Origin: Deltaproteobacteria bacterium RIFOXYA12_FULL_61_11
GTDB taxonomy: Bacteria; Bdellovibrionota_F; JAHFAK01; YA12-FULL-61-11
Assembly: GCA_001799195.1 (NCBI GenBank)
Contig: MGSU01000208.1
Coordinates: 1-7,606, forward strand
Length of the DNA: 7,606 nt
Reading direction: 5' to 3'
Part shown: positions 6,525 to 7,606 of the stretch, piece by piece
Position numbering within the stretch: the first letter of the stretch is position 1
How the letters are laid out: each line of letters starts with the position of its first letter
Position numbers and translations under genes: made by a program
The notes under the pieces: generated by a model
The model's input: the letters and a program-made list of their open reading frames with translations, nothing else
Database searches by the model: none
What the model was told of the DNA's origin: nothing

Positions 6525-7322
6525 TCACCAGTCTTTGCCCGAACGAGGAGCGCTGCCCGTCGTCGCTGTGCCCTGGGTCACCTTGCTGCGCTGTTCTTCG
6601 GACAACGAATTCAACCACTTTTCTGCCTCTTCGCGGCTCATGCGCTGTCCCTCGGCCCGTTGTCCGCCCTGCGGTTCGCCTTCGGGGGGTTGTTTGGGGG
6701 GCTCTGTCTGGGCGGATCGGGCTTCTTCTGCTCCGCGATCGTCCGAGCCATCTTGGCCTTGTTGCTGCCCGTTCTGCTCCTGCCCTTGTTGGGGGTTTTC
6801 CTGCTGACCCTGCTGTTGTTCACCTTGCTGAGACTGGGGCTGCTCCCCCTTCTGCTGTTCCTGCTGTTTGCGCCGCTCGGCTTCCTCGTTCAGTCGGCGC
6901 TTGATCTCCTCGCGCGTGTACTCGAGGTTGAAGCGGGCGTCTTCGTCCTTGGGGTCGAGTTCGAGGGCCCTTGTATAATAGTTCACCGCCTCGGTCAATT
7001 TTCCTTGGCGGAAGAAAGCATTACCCACGTTGTAGGCGGCTCGCTGTTCCAGACGGAGGTCTCCGCGGGCGGCCGCGGCGAGGAAGGCCTTGATCGCCTC
7101 CTCGTAATTGCCAGTCCGGTATTGGGCTAGGCCGATGTCGTACCGCAGTCGCGGGTCTCCCGGGTGCTCGACCTCGGCATCGATGAAGCGTTGTAGGGCC
7201 TCGGCATAGTCTCCCCGATCATAGGCGGCGATGCCCTCGGCGACGGTGGAGGCAAGGTTCGCGGCCACGAGCTGCGTCCCACCCAGGAAGAGCGTACTCA
7301 GGAGAAGCCGTAGGACCGTCAT
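6525..7322 (-). CDS. batC: BatC: TPR protein with a Gln-rich tail
   Basis: A 265-residue protein starting at ATG 7322, which overlaps the upstream stop as ATGA and has AGAGG seven bases before it. A start 33 codons further upstream stays in frame but reads through the end of the VWA gene and lacks a signal sequence. The N-terminus (MTVLRLLLSTLFLGGTQLVA) is a signal peptide or anchor. Three TPR repeats follow (about 24-55, 58-90 and 94-127), the last with NVGNAFFRQGKLTEAVNYY (98-116). A charged helix leads into a Gln/Gly/Glu-rich stretch (about 151-190) and a Pro/Glu-rich stretch (207-225). The C-terminal helix EEAEKWLNSLSEEQR (231-245) and the final KDW are typical of BatC proteins. It probably acts as a periplasmic scaffold that binds the VWA proteins BatA/BatB. 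The gene sits at the expected place between the VWA gene and batD. Confidence 0.92.
   Translation of the reverse strand: MTVLRLLLSTLFLGGTQLVAANLASTVAEGIAAYDRGDYAEALQRFIDAEVEHPGDPRLRYDIGLAQYRTGNYEEAIKAFLAAAARGDLRLEQRAAYNVGNAFFRQGKLTEAVNYYTRALELDPKDEDARFNLEYTREEIKRRLNEEAERRKQQEQQKGEQPQSQQGEQQQGQQENPQQGQEQNGQQQGQDGSDDRGAEEARSAQTEPPKQPPEGEPQGGQRAEGQRMSREEAEKWLNSLSEEQRSKVTQGTATTGSAPRSGKDW
6753..6870 (-). repeat. Gln-rich low-complexity segment of batC
   Basis: This stretch is dominated by CAG and CAA glutamine codons with Gly and Glu (residues about 151-190). On the plus strand it gives a tract of tgctg/ttgttg triplets. It encodes a disordered linker between the TPR domain and the conserved C-terminal helix. 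Read on the opposite strand it produces a Leu-rich pseudo-membrane protein, which is not real. Confidence 0.7.
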
Positions 7323-7606
7323 CGGGCTACCTCTGTCTTGTTCCGGCGCTCGGAGAGCATGGTTTCTGCCACGAGGGCCAACAGAGCGAGGGCCAAGAGG
7401 AGCTGAAAGCGTTCTTCCCACTTCTTCTGCCTCGCGCTGCTGAGTTCTTGCTTCTCCATGCGTTGCTTGATGTCCTCGAGATAGATCTTTTCGAGGTCCA
7501 TGTCGCCGCTGACCGAGCGCACGTAGCTGCCGCTGGTCTCGAGGGCGATCTTCTGCAACGTAGTCTCGTCCAGACGGGTCAGGATCATCTCTCCCCGGTC
7601 ATCCTT
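7319..7606 (-). CDS. batB: C-terminal part of a BatA/BatB-type von Willebrand factor A protein; runs off the right edge
   Basis: The frame is open through the right edge, so an in-frame ATG at 7588 is internal and not the start. The visible 95 residues begin KDDRGEMILTRLDETTLQKI. They continue with IALETSGSYVRSVSGD, an amphipathic linker, the basic segment ARQKKWEERFQ, a membrane helix (LLLALALLALVAETML) and a short basic tail. In Bat VWA proteins the end of the VWA domain (a 'srLde..L..iA..tgG.Y' pattern) and a C-terminal anchor look just like this. The metal-ion site (DxSxS) lies outside the window. Its position directly before batC favours BatB over BatA. Its stop overlaps the batC start by 4 bases. 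BatA and BatB are inner-membrane proteins with the VWA domain facing the periplasm and are thought to form the core of the complex. Confidence 0.85.
   Translation of the reverse strand, partial: KDDRGEMILTRLDETTLQKIALETSGSYVRSVSGDMDLEKIYLEDIKQRMEKQELSSARQKKWEERFQLLLALALLALVAETMLSERRNKTEVAR

Noticed and set aside
2797-6904. Very long open frames on the plus strand (for example 2797-4530 and 5231-6904).
   Set aside because: They lie antisense to well-recognised bat genes, show no family features, and arise because GC-rich genes with G/C at third positions leave few stops on the opposite strand.
6450-7130. Plus-strand frame with a Leu-rich stretch resembling a multi-pass membrane protein.
   Set aside because: The leucines are the reverse complement of the CAG glutamine codons in the batC linker; it is a shadow of that gene.

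Overview
All real genes in this window lie on the minus strand and read from right to left. They form two compact chromosomal gene groups. The sequence is GC-rich, and the codons of these genes end mostly in G or C. Signal peptides and single membrane anchors in the first group, and a parA-parB-bactofilin order in the second, suggest a Gram-negative bacterium. Related par/bactofilin neighbourhoods are known from Myxococcus and other former Deltaproteobacteria, so a deltaproteobacterial-type lineage or a nearby candidate phylum is my best guess, at low confidence. I see no mobile elements, RNA genes, CRISPR arrays or phage genes.

Region 1 (about 7606 to 2614) is the downstream part of a Bat ('aerotolerance') operon. 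It holds the C-terminal end of a BatA/BatB-type von Willebrand factor A protein (cut by the window edge), then BatC (TPR repeats with a Gln-rich tail), BatD (periplasmic beta-sandwich repeats, one membrane helix and a cytoplasmic tail) and BatE (TPR, two membrane helices, SH3-like domain). A sixth gene follows. It fuses a TlpA/thioredoxin-like domain with an intact Cys-Gly-Ala-Cys site to a BatD-like periplasmic region, a membrane helix and a cytoplasmic domain. Three of the four junctions are 4-base ATGA/GTGA stop-start overlaps and the fourth is a 10-base gap, so the set looks translationally coupled. The Bat proteins are thought to form an envelope complex at the inner membrane. The fused thioredoxin domain suggests a periplasmic thiol-disulfide function built into that complex.

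Region 2 (about 2617 to 1) is a chromosome-segregation and cytoskeleton operon: parA, parB, a small bactofilin, and the first 148 codons of a probable M49 (dipeptidyl-peptidase III-type) peptidase that runs off the left edge. A near-consensus sigma-70 promoter (TTGACA, 17 bases, TATCAT) sits just before parA. Its -35 box contains the stop codon of the preceding thioredoxin-fusion gene. The predicted transcript would begin with a GC-rich hairpin. There is no convincing terminator between the two groups, so read-through from the bat genes is possible.

The observations most worth following are the TlpA-BatD-like fusion as the last gene of the bat operon, the stop-embedded promoter with its 5'-terminal hairpin before parA, and a small palindrome that pairs the start codon of the M49 gene. 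The rest of the window is recognisable housekeeping. I do not see clear evidence of a wholly new system.
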